From Kofleriaceae bacterium (GTDB lineage Bacteria > Myxococcota_A > Polyangia > Haliangiales > Haliangiaceae), in contig JAGPCY010000035.1 of the NCBI GenBank assembly GCA_018057825.1, forward strand, positions 1 to 64,000: 64,000 bases of DNA, written 5' to 3'. A model generated the notes under the pieces. The model saw only the letters and a program-made list of their open reading frames with translations. It was not told the DNA's origin and did no database searches. Shown piece after piece: positions 47,957 through 58,113 of the stretch; position 1 is the stretch's first letter, and each line of letters opens with the position of its first letter. The position numbers were made by a program, and so were the translations under genes.

Positions 47957-50485
47957 TCACGGGGTGGTCGGCGGCGAATCGGGCGCTGGAGGCGACTCGG
48001 TCGGCGAGTCCGTCGGCTTGTCGGTCGGCTTGTCCGTCGGCTTGTCGGTCGGCTTGTCCGTCGGCTTGTCGGTCGGCGCGCCCGAGCCGTTCTCGGGCGG
48101 CGTCGGCCCGGCGCCCCCGCCCCCCAGCCGCTCGAGCTGACGCTTGATGCGATCGTCGTCGGGGTAGATGTCGAGGTAGCGCTTGTAGGCCTCGATCGCG
48201 AGGTCGACGCGCCCCTGCTGCTGGTAGGCCTCGGCGACCCCGCGCAGCGCGTCCTTGTTGCGCGGCGACAGCGCCAGCGCGGTGCGGAACTTCGACTGGG
48301 CGGCGTGGAACTGCTTGGTGTCGATGTGGCAGTAGCCCATGCCGATCAGGGCCTCGACGCCCGACGGCTTCTCGTCGAGAGCCTTGGAGTAGTACGGCAT
48401 GGCCTGACCGCAATCGACCTCGGCCAGCTTGTCGGCCTTGGCCACCAGGCGATCGTAGGGATCGCCGGAGCCCGACGGCACGACCACACTCGAGCCCGCG
48501 CCTGAGCCGCTGCCAGAGCCCGTGCCGCTGCCGGCGCCCGAGCCGCTGCCCGCGCCGGCGTCGACAGGTTGATCTTCGGGCGGCATCGGATCGTCGCCGC
48601 CGACCCCGCCGACCTTGGCGAGGAGCGCCTTGGCCGCGGCGTGATCGGGCTGGGCCGCGAGGATCGCGTCGCACGCAGTGCGCGCGGCGTCGGCCTGGTT
48701 CTTCGCCGCGGCCAGGCGCGCCGCCAGCCAGCGGCCGCGAACGTCGCCCGACTGCTCGAGGGCGTTGGCGCCGGTGTCGACCGCGGCGATCGCGGTGCCG
48801 GCGCGGGTGTGGTCCTTGTCGCGCAGCGCGAGCTGCGCCTCGACCAGCGCGATCTCGACGCGGTCGGCGTCGGTCGGAGCCGCGGCCCGCGCGGCGTCGA
48901 GGTAGCGGTTGACGTCCTTGGCCGGCTTGCCCTGCAGGCGCAGGACGTCGGCCATCGCGACGTTGGCCAGGGCCGCGGCGGCCGGAGTGGCGCTCGCCGC
49001 CTTCTGCGCGCGCTGCGCGAGGGCCAGGGCGGCCAGCGTCAGCTTGCGCCGCTCCTCGCGGACCTTGTCGGCGGTCTTGCGATCGTCGACCAGGGCGGCC
49101 TCGTCGTCGGCGAGCTGGGCCTGAGCCGTCAGGAGCCGAGCTCGCATCGCCAGGGCCTGGGCGTCCTCGCCACCGGCGTCGGCCAGCCCCTTGTCGGCAG
49201 CGATCAGCGCCGGCGCGGCGTCGCGGCCGAGCTGGGTGCGGGCGCCCTCGAGGAGCTCGGCCAGGCCGTCGGCGACCGCGGCGTCGGGGCCCGGAGCGGC
49301 GCCGGCGTCGGCCATCGCGACCACGGGCGCTGCGGCATCCGCCGTCGACGCGCTGCCGCCGTCCTCGGTCTTGCTCGGCCTGAGGAACATGAAGTAGACG
49401 ACCGCGGCCGCCGCGCCGATCACCACCAACGAACCCAGCGCGATCCATAGCCCGGCGCCGCTCTTCTTCGGCGGCGGCAGATCATTGCCGTACGGATCGA
49501 AGAGCTCCGGGCCGCTCGACGGTCCGCCGCGCCGGCCGGCGGTGAACGCGTCGTCGCCGGCGTGCTGGCGGACCACGCCGCCGAAGCCGTCGCCGGTGAC
49601 CCCAGTCGGGGCCCGGACCACACCGCCGCGCGGCCCGGCCTCGGGACCGCCGATCGGCGCGACCGCGTCGTTCGCCCACGCGCCGGTGGCGCGCTCGGGC
49701 GGAGCGACGGCTGGCATCGGCGGGCTGCTCGGCGGCGGGGCTGGGATCGGCGGCGGCATCGGCGCTGGTGCCGCGAGCGGCGCCGCGACCATCGGCCGCG
49801 GGGCCAGGACCTGGGGCGCCGGCACGTGTGCCGGAACGTGGGGGGCCGGCACGTGAGGAGGCGGCGCCGGCGGAACCGCGCTCGGCGGGCGCGGCGCGCG
49901 GATCGGCTCGACCACGGTCTCGCGCTCGGGCAGCTTGACCGCGCCCATGCCGGCCACGGTGGCGCGGGGCGGCTCGACCGCCGGCATGCGCGGCGGGGTG
50001 ATCTGCTGGGACGCCCGGGCCTCGCGGGCCTCCTCGGCGACGACGAAGAACGACGCCAGCTCGGCGATGTCGCCCAGCCGCTTCCAGGTCTTGCCGCTGC
50101 GCGAGATCATCGAGTCGCGCGACACCTGGCCGGCGATGATCCACTGCTGCAGGGTGGCGAGCTCGCGGCAGGTCCGGGTCTCGCCGTTGTCCAGGCGCAA
50201 GATCCAGTTGCGCTCACCGTCGATCGGCCCCGAGCCCGACTGCGGTCGCGGCTCGGGCACGGCGGAGCCCGCCCGCGGCGGGGACCCGGCTGGCGGGGGC
50301 CCACCCGGCGGCGGCACGCTTGGCGGAGCGCTGCGCACCGCCGGGATCCCGTTCTGGGTCGGCGAGCGCTTGCGGATCTTGAACATGTGCCCGCACGTCG
50401 TGCACTTGACGGTCACCCCACCCGGCTTGAGGCGGGACTCGTCAAGCTCGTACTCGGTGTTGCACTTCTCGCAGCGGACGTCCAT
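47957..50485 (-). CDS. Zinc-ribbon (MJ0042) TPR membrane protein
   Basis: An 842-residue protein. It starts with an MJ0042-type zinc ribbon (residues 1-38, two CxxC pairs). A small domain that begins WILRLDNGETRTCRELATL (about 90-160) resembles a GYF_2-like or signal-reading module. A Pro-rich segment, a single membrane helix (LWIALGSLVVIGAAAAVVYFMF) and then TPR-like repeats follow. The C-terminus has a tandem Asp-Lys-Pro-Thr tail (repeat at 48011-48075). Proteins of this plan are hallmark Myxococcota genes of unknown role, perhaps linked to gliding or polarity. The ATG at 50485 (MDVRCEKC) was chosen; an ATG at 50512 would add nine residues. It probably forms an operon with sppA. Confidence 0.75.
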   Translation of the reverse strand: MDVRCEKCNTEYELDESRLKPGGVTVKCTTCGHMFKIRKRSPTQNGIPAVRSAPPSVPPPGGPPPAGSPPRAGSAVPEPRPQSGSGPIDGERNWILRLDNGETRTCRELATLQQWIIAGQVSRDSMISRSGKTWKRLGDIAELASFFVVAEEAREARASQQITPPRMPAVEPPRATVAGMGAVKLPERETVVEPIRAPRPPSAVPPAPPPHVPAPHVPAHVPAPQVLAPRPMVAAPLAAPAPMPPPIPAPPPSSPPMPAVAPPERATGAWANDAVAPIGGPEAGPRGGVVRAPTGVTGDGFGGVVRQHAGDDAFTAGRRGGPSSGPELFDPYGNDLPPPKKSGAGLWIALGSLVVIGAAAAVVYFMFLRPSKTEDGGSASTADAAAPVVAMADAGAAPGPDAAVADGLAELLEGARTQLGRDAAPALIAADKGLADAGGEDAQALAMRARLLTAQAQLADDEAALVDDRKTADKVREERRKLTLAALALAQRAQKAASATPAAAALANVAMADVLRLQGKPAKDVNRYLDAARAAAPTDADRVEIALVEAQLALRDKDHTRAGTAIAAVDTGANALEQSGDVRGRWLAARLAAAKNQADAARTACDAILAAQPDHAAAKALLAKVGGVGGDDPMPPEDQPVDAGAGSGSGAGSGTGSGSGSGAGSSVVVPSGSGDPYDRLVAKADKLAEVDCGQAMPYYSKALDEKPSGVEALIGMGYCHIDTKQFHAAQSKFRTALALSPRNKDALRGVAEAYQQQGRVDLAIEAYKRYLDIYPDDDRIKRQLERLGGGGAGPTPPENGSGAPTDKPTDKPTDKPTDKPTDKPTDSPTESPPAPDSPPTTP
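48011..48075 (-). repeat. 12-bp coding repeat (Thr-Asp-Lys-Pro units)
   Basis: Tandem GTCGGCTTGTCS units encode five TDKP repeats at the C-terminus of the zinc-ribbon TPR protein. The alternation between TCG and TCC variants shows at least two unit types expanded together. Confidence 0.8.
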
Positions 50486-50569
50486 CGCGGGGTACGACTC
50501 CACCCCGGACATAACACGGCGCCGACGACAATTCTATCGGCCCGGCGGTCCAGCGTCGCGCCGCGGTGG

Positions 50570-50575
50570 TACGGT
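50570..50575 (+). promoter_or_regulatory. Leaderless-type -10 box (TACGGT)
   Basis: TACGGT, six bases (CGGCGG), then the GTG of the PilZ gene at 50582. Confidence 0.45.
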
Positions 50576-50581
50576 CGGCGG

Positions 50582-50950
50582 GTGTCAGCCTCGGCTACCC
50601 AGCGCGACGGCGAGCGCGTCGCCATCGACGCCTTCGTCAAGGCCGCTGCCGGGGACACCGAGCTGGTGTTCCGGGTCCGCGACCTGTCGCGCTCGGGGCT
50701 GTTTCTCTACACCAAGGTCGCGCGGGCCTACCCGTTCCGTCCCGGCACCACCCTGACCCTCGAGCTGTTCGACTTCGATCAGACGATCGCGCTCAAGGTC
50801 GTGGTGGCGCGGGTGGTCGAGCCGGGGAGCCCCGAGGCCGAGTCCGCGCCGACCGGCTTCGGCGTCCGGATCGTCGACGCGGACGACGCGACCCGCGACC
50901 GCCTCGAGGCGATGATCGCCCGCATCAAGGCAGCCGGCGCGTTGTATTGA
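50582..50950 (+). CDS. PilZ-domain protein
   Basis: A 122-residue single-domain PilZ protein. It shows the core pattern: the DLSRSGLFLYT segment (the usual D/NxSxxG motif), the PFRPGTTLTLEL strand and GFGVRIVDADD. The N-terminal RxxxR motif of c-di-GMP-binding PilZ domains is not clearly present (only QRDGERVAIDAFVK), so it may be a non-binding PilZ. Such proteins affect motility or type IV pili in Myxococcota. It starts with GTG under a TACGGT box. It is divergent from the zinc-ribbon TPR gene. Confidence 0.8.
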   Translation: MSASATQRDGERVAIDAFVKAAAGDTELVFRVRDLSRSGLFLYTKVARAYPFRPGTTLTLELFDFDQTIALKVVVARVVEPGSPEAESAPTGFGVRIVDADDATRDRLEAMIARIKAAGALY

Positions 50951-50952
50951 TT

Positions 50953-51065
50953 GGGGAGGTTTGTCACCAAACCTCCCCTCGCTGGGGCGTAGCCCCAGCG
51001 AGCCTCCCCTCCGAGACGCCTCCCTCCGGTCGGCTGGACGTTCAGCGCAGGTTCGGGAGACCTCG
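50953..51065. repeat. 113-bp direct repeat, copy 1, with two perfect hairpins
   Basis: Contains two back-to-back inverted repeats. GGGGAGGTTTG-TCAC-CAAACCTCCCC is at 50953-50978 (11-bp stem). CTCGCTGGGGC-GTA-GCCCCAGCGAG is at 50978-51002 (11-bp stem). A further CCTCCCC at 51003-51009 could compete for the first GGGGAGG arm. It begins two bases after the PilZ stop codon and is probably a bidirectional terminator. Confidence 0.8.
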
Positions 51066-51076
51066 CTGCTTCTTGC

Positions 51077-51189
51077 GGGGAGGTTTGTCACCAAACCTCC
51101 CCTCGCTGGGGCGTAGCCCCAGCGAGCCTCCCCTCCGAGACGCCTCCCTCCGGTCGGCTGGAGGTTCAGCGTAGGTTGAGGAGACCTCG
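51077..51189. repeat. 113-bp direct repeat, copy 2, with two perfect hairpins
   Basis: Same sequence as copy 1, offset by 124 bases, with only four mismatches (a single change near 51063, one near 51072 and two near 51078 in copy alignment; the hairpin cores are identical). The duplication is therefore recent, or maintained by conversion. A shorter third piece of the element's right end (18 bases, CTGGAGGTTCAGCGTAGG) occurs at 51210-51227. Together they fill the gap between convergent genes. Confidence 0.8.
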
Positions 51190-51247
51190 GGCCAGACGGG
51201 GACGGGGCGCTGGAGGTTCAGCGTAGGGCACGGGGCGCAGCGCCGAG

Positions 51248-54200
51248 TCACGGGCAGGCGTTGGTGGCGCCCGGGGTCGGTGGGGTGGCGACGAAGGCGC
51301 CGCTGCCCTCGGGGCATCGGCTGGCGGAGGCGACGTGGGTGGTCCAGGTGTGGTGGTCGACCCGGACGTCGGTGGGGGTCGACAGGACGATCGAGTCGGC
51401 GCTGCCCAGGCCATAGGGCAGGCGCAGCGCGGCGGCGCTGGTGTCGCCCTCGATGAGGAGGCGAGCGCCAGCGGCGATGGTGGTGCCAGGCGGCAGCACG
51501 AGGACGTGGGTCGGATCGTTGTCGGTGAGCTTCCAGCCCGAGAGGTCGACCGCGGTGGCGCCGAGGTTGATCAGCTCGACGAAGTCGGCGCCCGACGAGT
51601 TGACCTCGTTCACCCGGATCGCGCTCTGACCGGGCACCGGCGCGGGCTCGACCTCGAGGGCGGCGCGGTCGTGGCGGACGGCGAAGGTCGCGGCGGCGCC
51701 GTTGCCGTTGTCGTTGACCACCCACAGCGCACCGTCGGCCAGCGCCAGGCCCTCGAGGCGCTCCTGATCGAAGCGGAACCGGCCGGCCAGCAGATCGACG
51801 GCGCGCACCTTGTCGACCGGATCGGTCGGCACGTCGGCGGTGCCCGAGGCCAGGCGGAACACCATCACCGCCTTGGTCGCCGCCTCGCCGGCCCAGCCGC
51901 CGTCGCGCTCGATCACCGCCAGGCGATCGCCGCCGACGGCGAGCAGCTCGGACAGCGACTGCACCCCGGCCGCGCCGCCGCGGTCGGGGTCGAGGGTGTA
52001 GAAGAACCAGCGCCAGGTGTCGGTGGCCGGCGTGTACTCGCCGATCCGGGTCCGCCGGCCGTCGGTGGTGAGGCCGCGCTGCAGGGCGACGTAGATCCGC
52101 AGCCCGACGCCGGCGCCGAGCGTGGCCACGCCCTCGAAGCCATCGCCGGTGACCGCGGTCCAGTCGACCGCGCCGGCCACCGCGCCGCACGGCAGATCGA
52201 CGATGCCGTCACCGCCGAACCGCGGATCCAAGCGCCCGGCGAGATCGAAGAACAAGAGGCGGTTGCTCTGCGCCGAGCCGACGCAGGGCGCGGCGGCGCC
52301 GTTGCCGGCGACGCCCTCGCTCGCCACCACCAGGCCGCCGTCGGGTAGGACCGCGAGCCCTTCGGGATCGTAGCCGGTCAGCGGTTGCCCGGCGGCGTCG
52401 CGCAGCAGGCGCTCGCCGATCACCTGGAGCCGACGCGCGCCGTGATCGAACCACAGCGACCACACCCGAGCCGCGCCGTAGGCGTTGTCGGGCATCGCCA
52501 GCACGAGCCCGGTCGCCGGGTCGGGGGCCAGCGCGCCGATGGCGCCGAAGCCCAACCCGTCCGACGCCAGATCGTAGACCCCGGGGCCGTGGCCGGCCTC
52601 GCTGGGATCGGTGACCGCCTGGTAGATCCACAGGCCGCCGCCGGTGACGTCACCCTCGCCGCCGACCACGACCAACCCGCGGGCCGAGATCGCCACCGCG
52701 CTCTCCGGTCGCATCGGCGCGCCCAGGACCTGGCGGATCGCCGGCGCGGTGGGCGTCGACAGATCGAGCACGAACAGCGCGCTCGAGCGCTCGGCCAAGA
52801 CGAAGCCGTACTCGGTGCCGCCGAACTGACCGACCGCGCAGCCCTCGGGCTCGATGCCGCGGTTGGCCGAGCGACGATCCGGATAGACCCCAGCGCGGAC
52901 CGCGGCCCACTCGAGGGCGTCGCCGCTGTCGTAGACCCGATCGCCGGCCAGGTTGAACACCGAGAAGCCGCGGCCACCGCTGTACAGCCCGGCGGCGAAC
53001 GCGCCGTTGGCGACGTCGCCTTCGTTGGCGGTGAGGACGTGGCTGCCGTCGGCGAACAGGCACGCGGCGTCAGGCTGCAGTTGCCCGACGAAGCCGGTGG
53101 CGGTGAAGTCGATCGCGCGATCGTTGGCCAGATCGGCGCGGCCATGGCGCGACGTGCCGGCGTCGACGTAGCGGACCACGGTCGCGGTCGTCAGATCGAT
53201 GATCGCGAGGACGTTGTTCTCCTGCAGCGTGACCACCGCGGTCTGGCCGTCGGGCGTGAGGTCGACGTACTCCGGCTGGGGATCGGTCGGCTGGTTGCCG
53301 ACGGTCGGCGCCAGCGCGATGGTGACGACCGTCGACGCGCTCGGGTTCGCGGCGTTGATGGTCACGACCTGCACCGAGCCGGGGCGGGCCTGCGCCACCG
53401 CGTTGCCGTCGGGATCCTCCTCGTCCTCGATCGCGACGACCGCGCGCGTGCCGTCGGGGGTCAGATGGACGCTGTCGGGGCCGACCCCGATGGCGACCGC
53501 CCCCGCGATCGTGCGGGTCGCCATCGCGATGAAGACCAGGGCGCCAGGGTCGGCCCGGCCGATCGGATCGGCGGTGTCCTTGACCGCGACGACCGCGTAG
53601 CGGCCGTCGGGGGTGATCGCCACCGAGGTCGGCTCGCCGCGACCGCTGGCGACGCTGCCGGCGACGTCGACCACGCCGAGCGCGGTGGGGCGCCGCGGAT
53701 CGCTCACGTCGGCGAACCCGACGTCGCCCGCGTCGCCGCTGGTGTACGCCAGGGTCCGGCCGTCAGGGGAGGCGGCGACGATCTCGGCCACCGGCCCGGT
53801 CGACAGCGCCAGCCGACCGATGAGCTGAAAGCCGGCGATCGCCGGGTCGCCGTCGTCGCCATCGCACACGTAGGCGGTCGAGCTGATCTCGGCCGGATCG
53901 AGGACGCCGTCGCCGTCGTCGTCGACGCCGGTGTCGACGCGATGGCCGCCGGACGGGCAGTGGGCGCCGGGGGGCTCGGGCGTGACGTCGATGAGGACAT
54001 CGTCGCCGTCGGTGCCGTCAGTGCCGTCAGTGCCGTCGGTGCCGTCGGTGCCGTCGGCGCCATCGCCGCCGTCGCACACGAAGGTCGTGGTGTCGACCTC
54101 GTCGGCGTCGAGCCGACCATCGCCGTCGTCGTCGCGGCCGGCGTCGATGCGCGTGCCGCCGACCGGGCAGTTGCTGCCTGCCGGCTCGTCGGTGAAGCCG

Positions 54201-54283
54201 AGGAGCGCCCCGGGGGCGCCGTCGGCGGCGCATCCGGCGAGGATCGCGGCCAGGGCCGCGAGGGGAAGCGAGCGAGAGAGCAT
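51248..54283 (-). CDS. Large lipoprotein with choice-of-anchor-like, phytase-esterase-like and lamin-tail domains
   Basis: A 1011-residue predicted lipoprotein (signal ending AAILAGC, Cys18). Domains in order: two short Cys-containing repeats (about 25-70 and 95-140) of the type GTRIDAGRDDDGDGRLD; a beta-propeller region with repeated VYLTPDGxxAVV-like blades (about 150-500); an esterase-like-activity-of-phytase region (GLAVLPDGGLVVASEG); and a C-terminal lamin-tail domain (EVNSSGADFVELINLG, about 880-960). Lamin-tail and phytase-esterase domains are common on secreted bacterial enzymes acting on DNA or phosphate esters. Substrate is unknown. The ATG at 54283 precedes the signal peptide; an in-frame GTG lies at 54316. 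Confidence 0.8.
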   Translation of the reverse strand: MLSRSLPLAALAAILAGCAADGAPGALLGFTDEPAGSNCPVGGTRIDAGRDDDGDGRLDADEVDTTTFVCDGGDGADGTDGTDGTDGTDGTDGDDVLIDVTPEPPGAHCPSGGHRVDTGVDDDGDGVLDPAEISSTAYVCDGDDGDPAIAGFQLIGRLALSTGPVAEIVAASPDGRTLAYTSGDAGDVGFADVSDPRRPTALGVVDVAGSVASGRGEPTSVAITPDGRYAVVAVKDTADPIGRADPGALVFIAMATRTIAGAVAIGVGPDSVHLTPDGTRAVVAIEDEEDPDGNAVAQARPGSVQVVTINAANPSASTVVTIALAPTVGNQPTDPQPEYVDLTPDGQTAVVTLQENNVLAIIDLTTATVVRYVDAGTSRHGRADLANDRAIDFTATGFVGQLQPDAACLFADGSHVLTANEGDVANGAFAAGLYSGGRGFSVFNLAGDRVYDSGDALEWAAVRAGVYPDRRSANRGIEPEGCAVGQFGGTEYGFVLAERSSALFVLDLSTPTAPAIRQVLGAPMRPESAVAISARGLVVVGGEGDVTGGGLWIYQAVTDPSEAGHGPGVYDLASDGLGFGAIGALAPDPATGLVLAMPDNAYGAARVWSLWFDHGARRLQVIGERLLRDAAGQPLTGYDPEGLAVLPDGGLVVASEGVAGNGAAAPCVGSAQSNRLLFFDLAGRLDPRFGGDGIVDLPCGAVAGAVDWTAVTGDGFEGVATLGAGVGLRIYVALQRGLTTDGRRTRIGEYTPATDTWRWFFYTLDPDRGGAAGVQSLSELLAVGGDRLAVIERDGGWAGEAATKAVMVFRLASGTADVPTDPVDKVRAVDLLAGRFRFDQERLEGLALADGALWVVNDNGNGAAATFAVRHDRAALEVEPAPVPGQSAIRVNEVNSSGADFVELINLGATAVDLSGWKLTDNDPTHVLVLPPGTTIAAGARLLIEGDTSAAALRLPYGLGSADSIVLSTPTDVRVDHHTWTTHVASASRCPEGSGAFVATPPTPGATNACP
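54004..54060 (-). repeat. 9-bp coding repeat (Asp-Gly-Thr units)
   Basis: Six or more copies of GTGCCGTCG or GTGCCGTCA on the plus strand, encoding Asp-Gly-Thr units between the two Cys-containing modules of the lipoprotein at 51248-54283. Confidence 0.8.
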
Positions 54284-54368
54284 GGCCGGGACCGTGGCGC
54301 GGCCGCTTGACAGCACCGCCCTCGCCGCGTGACGCCTGCGCGACGTCGTGAGTTCGGTTGGCGCGGTC

Positions 54369-55319
54369 TCACCGCGACCGCCGCCGCGGGGGCGGCGTCG
54401 CCAGGGCTGCGACGCGGGCGCGCGCCGCGGTGACCAGCTCGTCGACCACCGGTCGCGCCGGCGCCGAGCGCCAGCGGGCCGCGAACACCGGGATGGTCGG
54501 CAGGGTGACCGCGTTCAGGCGACGCAGGCGGCCGGCGGCGAGGTGGGGCGCGGCGGTCACGTCGGGCAAGACGGTCAAGAGCAACCCGGCCAGCGCGACC
54601 TGCAGGTTCGAGCCGAGCATCGTGATGCGCATGCCGATCGCGCGCGGCCGATCGGCCGGCCAGCCGTCCTGGACCCGACCGCTGTCCCCGACCTGCGGCA
54701 CCGAGAACGGGTGCTCGGCGATCGCCGCCGCGTCGACCCGCCGGGCCGCGAACAGCGGGTGACCGCGTCCGCAGTACACCGACGCGCCCAGGGTCCCCAG
54801 GCGCTCGACTGCGATCTCGTCGGTCGTGAGCTCCTCGTAGTAGAAGGCTAGATCGAGCAGGCCGCGCGCCAGGAGCGCGTGGGCCGCGGCCGGCCCCTCG
54901 ACCTGATGGATCGGCAGGAGCGCCGGCGCGTCCGCCTTGGCCGCGATCAGGATCGGCACGACGACGTGCTCGGTCAGGACCCCGAGCGACGCGACCCGCA
55001 GCGGCCCGGCGTGGCCCGGCTCGGTGCCGGTGGCCAACCCGGCCTCGACCGCGCGGGTGGCGGCCCGGGTGGCGTCGCGCAGCGCGGCCCCGGCGCCGGT
55101 CAGGACCAGCCGCCGGCCGACCCGATCGAACAGCGGCGCGCCCAGGCGATCCTCGAGGAGCCCGAGGGTCCGCGACACCGCCGCCGGGGTCAGGCGCAGG
55201 CGGCGCGCCGCGCCGACCACCGAGCCGACCTCGGCGATCTCGACGAAGGTCGGCAGCCAGTTCCAGATCTGCCGTCGCACGGCGTCGGTCAGGGTCAGCG
55301 GCGCTGCGGGAGCGGCCAT
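54369..55319 (-). CDS. LysR-family transcriptional regulator
   Basis: A 316-residue LysR regulator. The N-terminal winged helix-turn-helix contains GSVVGAARRLRLTPAAVSRTLGLLEDRLGAPLF, and residues 95-300 are the ligand-binding (periplasmic-binding-protein-like) domain. It is divergent from the beta-propeller lipoprotein at 55414-56496, so it may control that gene or itself. A TAGCGT box lies six bases before the ATG. The 94-base gap is unusually AT-rich (TTTACGATCGGAAAAGATTATC) for this genome. Confidence 0.92.
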   Translation of the reverse strand: MAAPAAPLTLTDAVRRQIWNWLPTFVEIAEVGSVVGAARRLRLTPAAVSRTLGLLEDRLGAPLFDRVGRRLVLTGAGAALRDATRAATRAVEAGLATGTEPGHAGPLRVASLGVLTEHVVVPILIAAKADAPALLPIHQVEGPAAAHALLARGLLDLAFYYEELTTDEIAVERLGTLGASVYCGRGHPLFAARRVDAAAIAEHPFSVPQVGDSGRVQDGWPADRPRAIGMRITMLGSNLQVALAGLLLTVLPDVTAAPHLAAGRLRRLNAVTLPTIPVFAARWRSAPARPVVDELVTAARARVAALATPPPRRRSR

Positions 55320-55325
55320 ACGACG

Positions 55326-55331
55326 ACGCTA
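55326..55331 (-). promoter_or_regulatory. Leaderless-type -10 box (TAGCGT)
   Basis: TAGCGT on the minus strand, six bases (CGTCGT), then the ATG of the LysR gene at 55319. Confidence 0.5.
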
Positions 55332-55401
55332 CCAGGCCATCTTCAGGATTCCTTTACGATCGGAAAAGATTATCTCGCTTTCGTCGAGAGCGCGGAGGCG
55401 C

Positions 55402-55407
55402 CAGGCT
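55402..55407 (+). promoter_or_regulatory. Leaderless-type -10 box (CAGGCT)
   Basis: CAGGCT, six bases (GACCTC), then the ATG at 55414. The AT-rich block at 55345-55380 lies in the -35 to -60 region and may be a LysR or sigma-factor contact. Confidence 0.4.
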
Positions 55408-55413
55408 GACCTC

Positions 55414-56496
55414 ATGACCCACCTCGTTCGCTGGCTGTCACGCGCCCTGCCCTGCGTCGCCGTCGTCACCGCGGCCTGCACCGAACCGGCCCCCGAGCCG
55501 CCACCCGAGCCGCCGCCGCCGCGGACCTCGCCCCTGGCGGCGTGCGCCGATCCGGCGGTCCCGCTCACCCAGCGCTGGCAGGTCGACAACCTCCATGCTC
55601 CGGTCACCGCGATCGCCACCAGCGGCGCGACGCTGGTGGTCGGCAGCGCCGACGGCGCGGTCAAGCTGTGGCACCTGTCGACCACCGGCGCGATCGAGCG
55701 GCGCCCCGGCTACGGCACCCCGCTGCGCGAGGCCGGCCCGACGGTCGCCACCTTGGCCGCCACCGCCGACGGCGCCCTGGCCGCGGTCGATCAGGGCGGC
55801 GCGGCCACGGCCTGGCGCCTCGATGGCACGCCGCTCGGCGGTGCGGCGACCGCGGTGCCCGGGCGCCCGGTCGGCGCCGCCCTCGCCCCCGGCGGCGAGC
55901 TGCTGGCGGTCGCCGGCGACGACCTGCGGACCCAGCTCACGGTGGTCGACCTGACCGCCGGCACCGCGACCGCCGCCACGCCGACCTGGCTCTGGCACAC
56001 GACGACCGCCGCGGTCACCACCGAGCGCGTGGTCGCGGTCGGCGACTGGTACGGCTGCCCGGCGATCGAGACCCGGCCGCGCGGCGACCTGACGGCGAAC
56101 CGCTACTGGGACGACTGCAACGGCGCCGGTGGCGCGCTCCGACAAGGCTGGTTCCGCGCGCTGGCGCTGACCGCCGATGGCCGCGGCGCGATCGCGGCCG
56201 GCGATCGCCTGCTGGCCCGCTTCGACCTCGACGATCTGACCGCGGGGCCGCGGGCAGTCGCCACCGTCGACGTCGACCTGCGCCGGGTGGTGATCCTCGA
56301 GGCCGACGGCCTCCTCGTCACCCTCGGCGGCACCGGCGACGGCACCGCGCTGACCTGGTGGCGGCTCGAGGATCTAGTGGCGCTGCGGACCGAGCCGGTC
56401 GAGGCGGACGTCGACCTCGCGGTCGAGCCGACGACGGGCGTCGCGATCCTGGTGGCCGCCAGCGGGGTCATCACCGGGCTGGCGTGCGCGCCGTAG
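55414..56496 (+). CDS. Beta-propeller-like lipoprotein
   Basis: A 360-residue predicted lipoprotein (signal ending AVVTAAC, Cys22) with a Pro/Glu-rich spacer. It then has repeated WD40-like blades: LVVGSADGAVKLWHLSTTG, GALAAVDQGGAATAWRLDG and GELLAVAGDDLRTQLTVVDL. The first blade is the clearest match to a WD40 signature. It probably acts as a binding scaffold outside the inner membrane. It is divergent from a LysR regulator. The TAG stop is immediately followed by hexamer array H. Confidence 0.75.
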   Translation: MTHLVRWLSRALPCVAVVTAACTEPAPEPPPEPPPPRTSPLAACADPAVPLTQRWQVDNLHAPVTAIATSGATLVVGSADGAVKLWHLSTTGAIERRPGYGTPLREAGPTVATLAATADGALAAVDQGGAATAWRLDGTPLGGAATAVPGRPVGAALAPGGELLAVAGDDLRTQLTVVDLTAGTATAATPTWLWHTTTAAVTTERVVAVGDWYGCPAIETRPRGDLTANRYWDDCNGAGGALRQGWFRALALTADGRGAIAAGDRLLARFDLDDLTAGPRAVATVDVDLRRVVILEADGLLVTLGGTGDGTALTWWRLEDLVALRTEPVEADVDLAVEPTTGVAILVAASGVITGLACAP

Positions 56497-56659
56497 GCGG
56501 AGACCGAGACCGAGACCGAGTCCGAGACCGAGGCCGAACCCGAGACCGAGACCGAGACCGAGACCGAGGCCGAGACCGAGACCGAGACCGAGGCCGAGAC
56601 CGAGACCGAGACCGAGGCAGAGACCGAGACCGAGGCCGAGACCGAGACCGAGGCCGAGG
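56497..56659 (+). repeat. Hexamer array H (GARNCC), plus strand
   Basis: Mainly GAGACC and GAGGCC with a few GAACCC units. It occupies the whole 163-base gap between the TAG of the lipoprotein gene (56496) and the stop of the convergent UbiB-like gene (56660), with no other sequence left over. Confidence 0.9.
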
Positions 56660-58051
<1,392 letters not shown>

Positions 58052-58099
58052 CACCGCGATGGTACACGCGCCCGGACGTGCCAGGGCGCCGCCCGTCGC

Positions 58100-58105
58100 T
58101 ATACT
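58100..58105 (+). promoter_or_regulatory. Probable -10 box (TATACT)
   Basis: TATACT is followed by eight bases and the ATG of the lipoprotein gene at 58114, so the transcript would be leaderless or nearly so. Confidence 0.45.
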
Positions 58106-58113
58106 GGCCCGCC

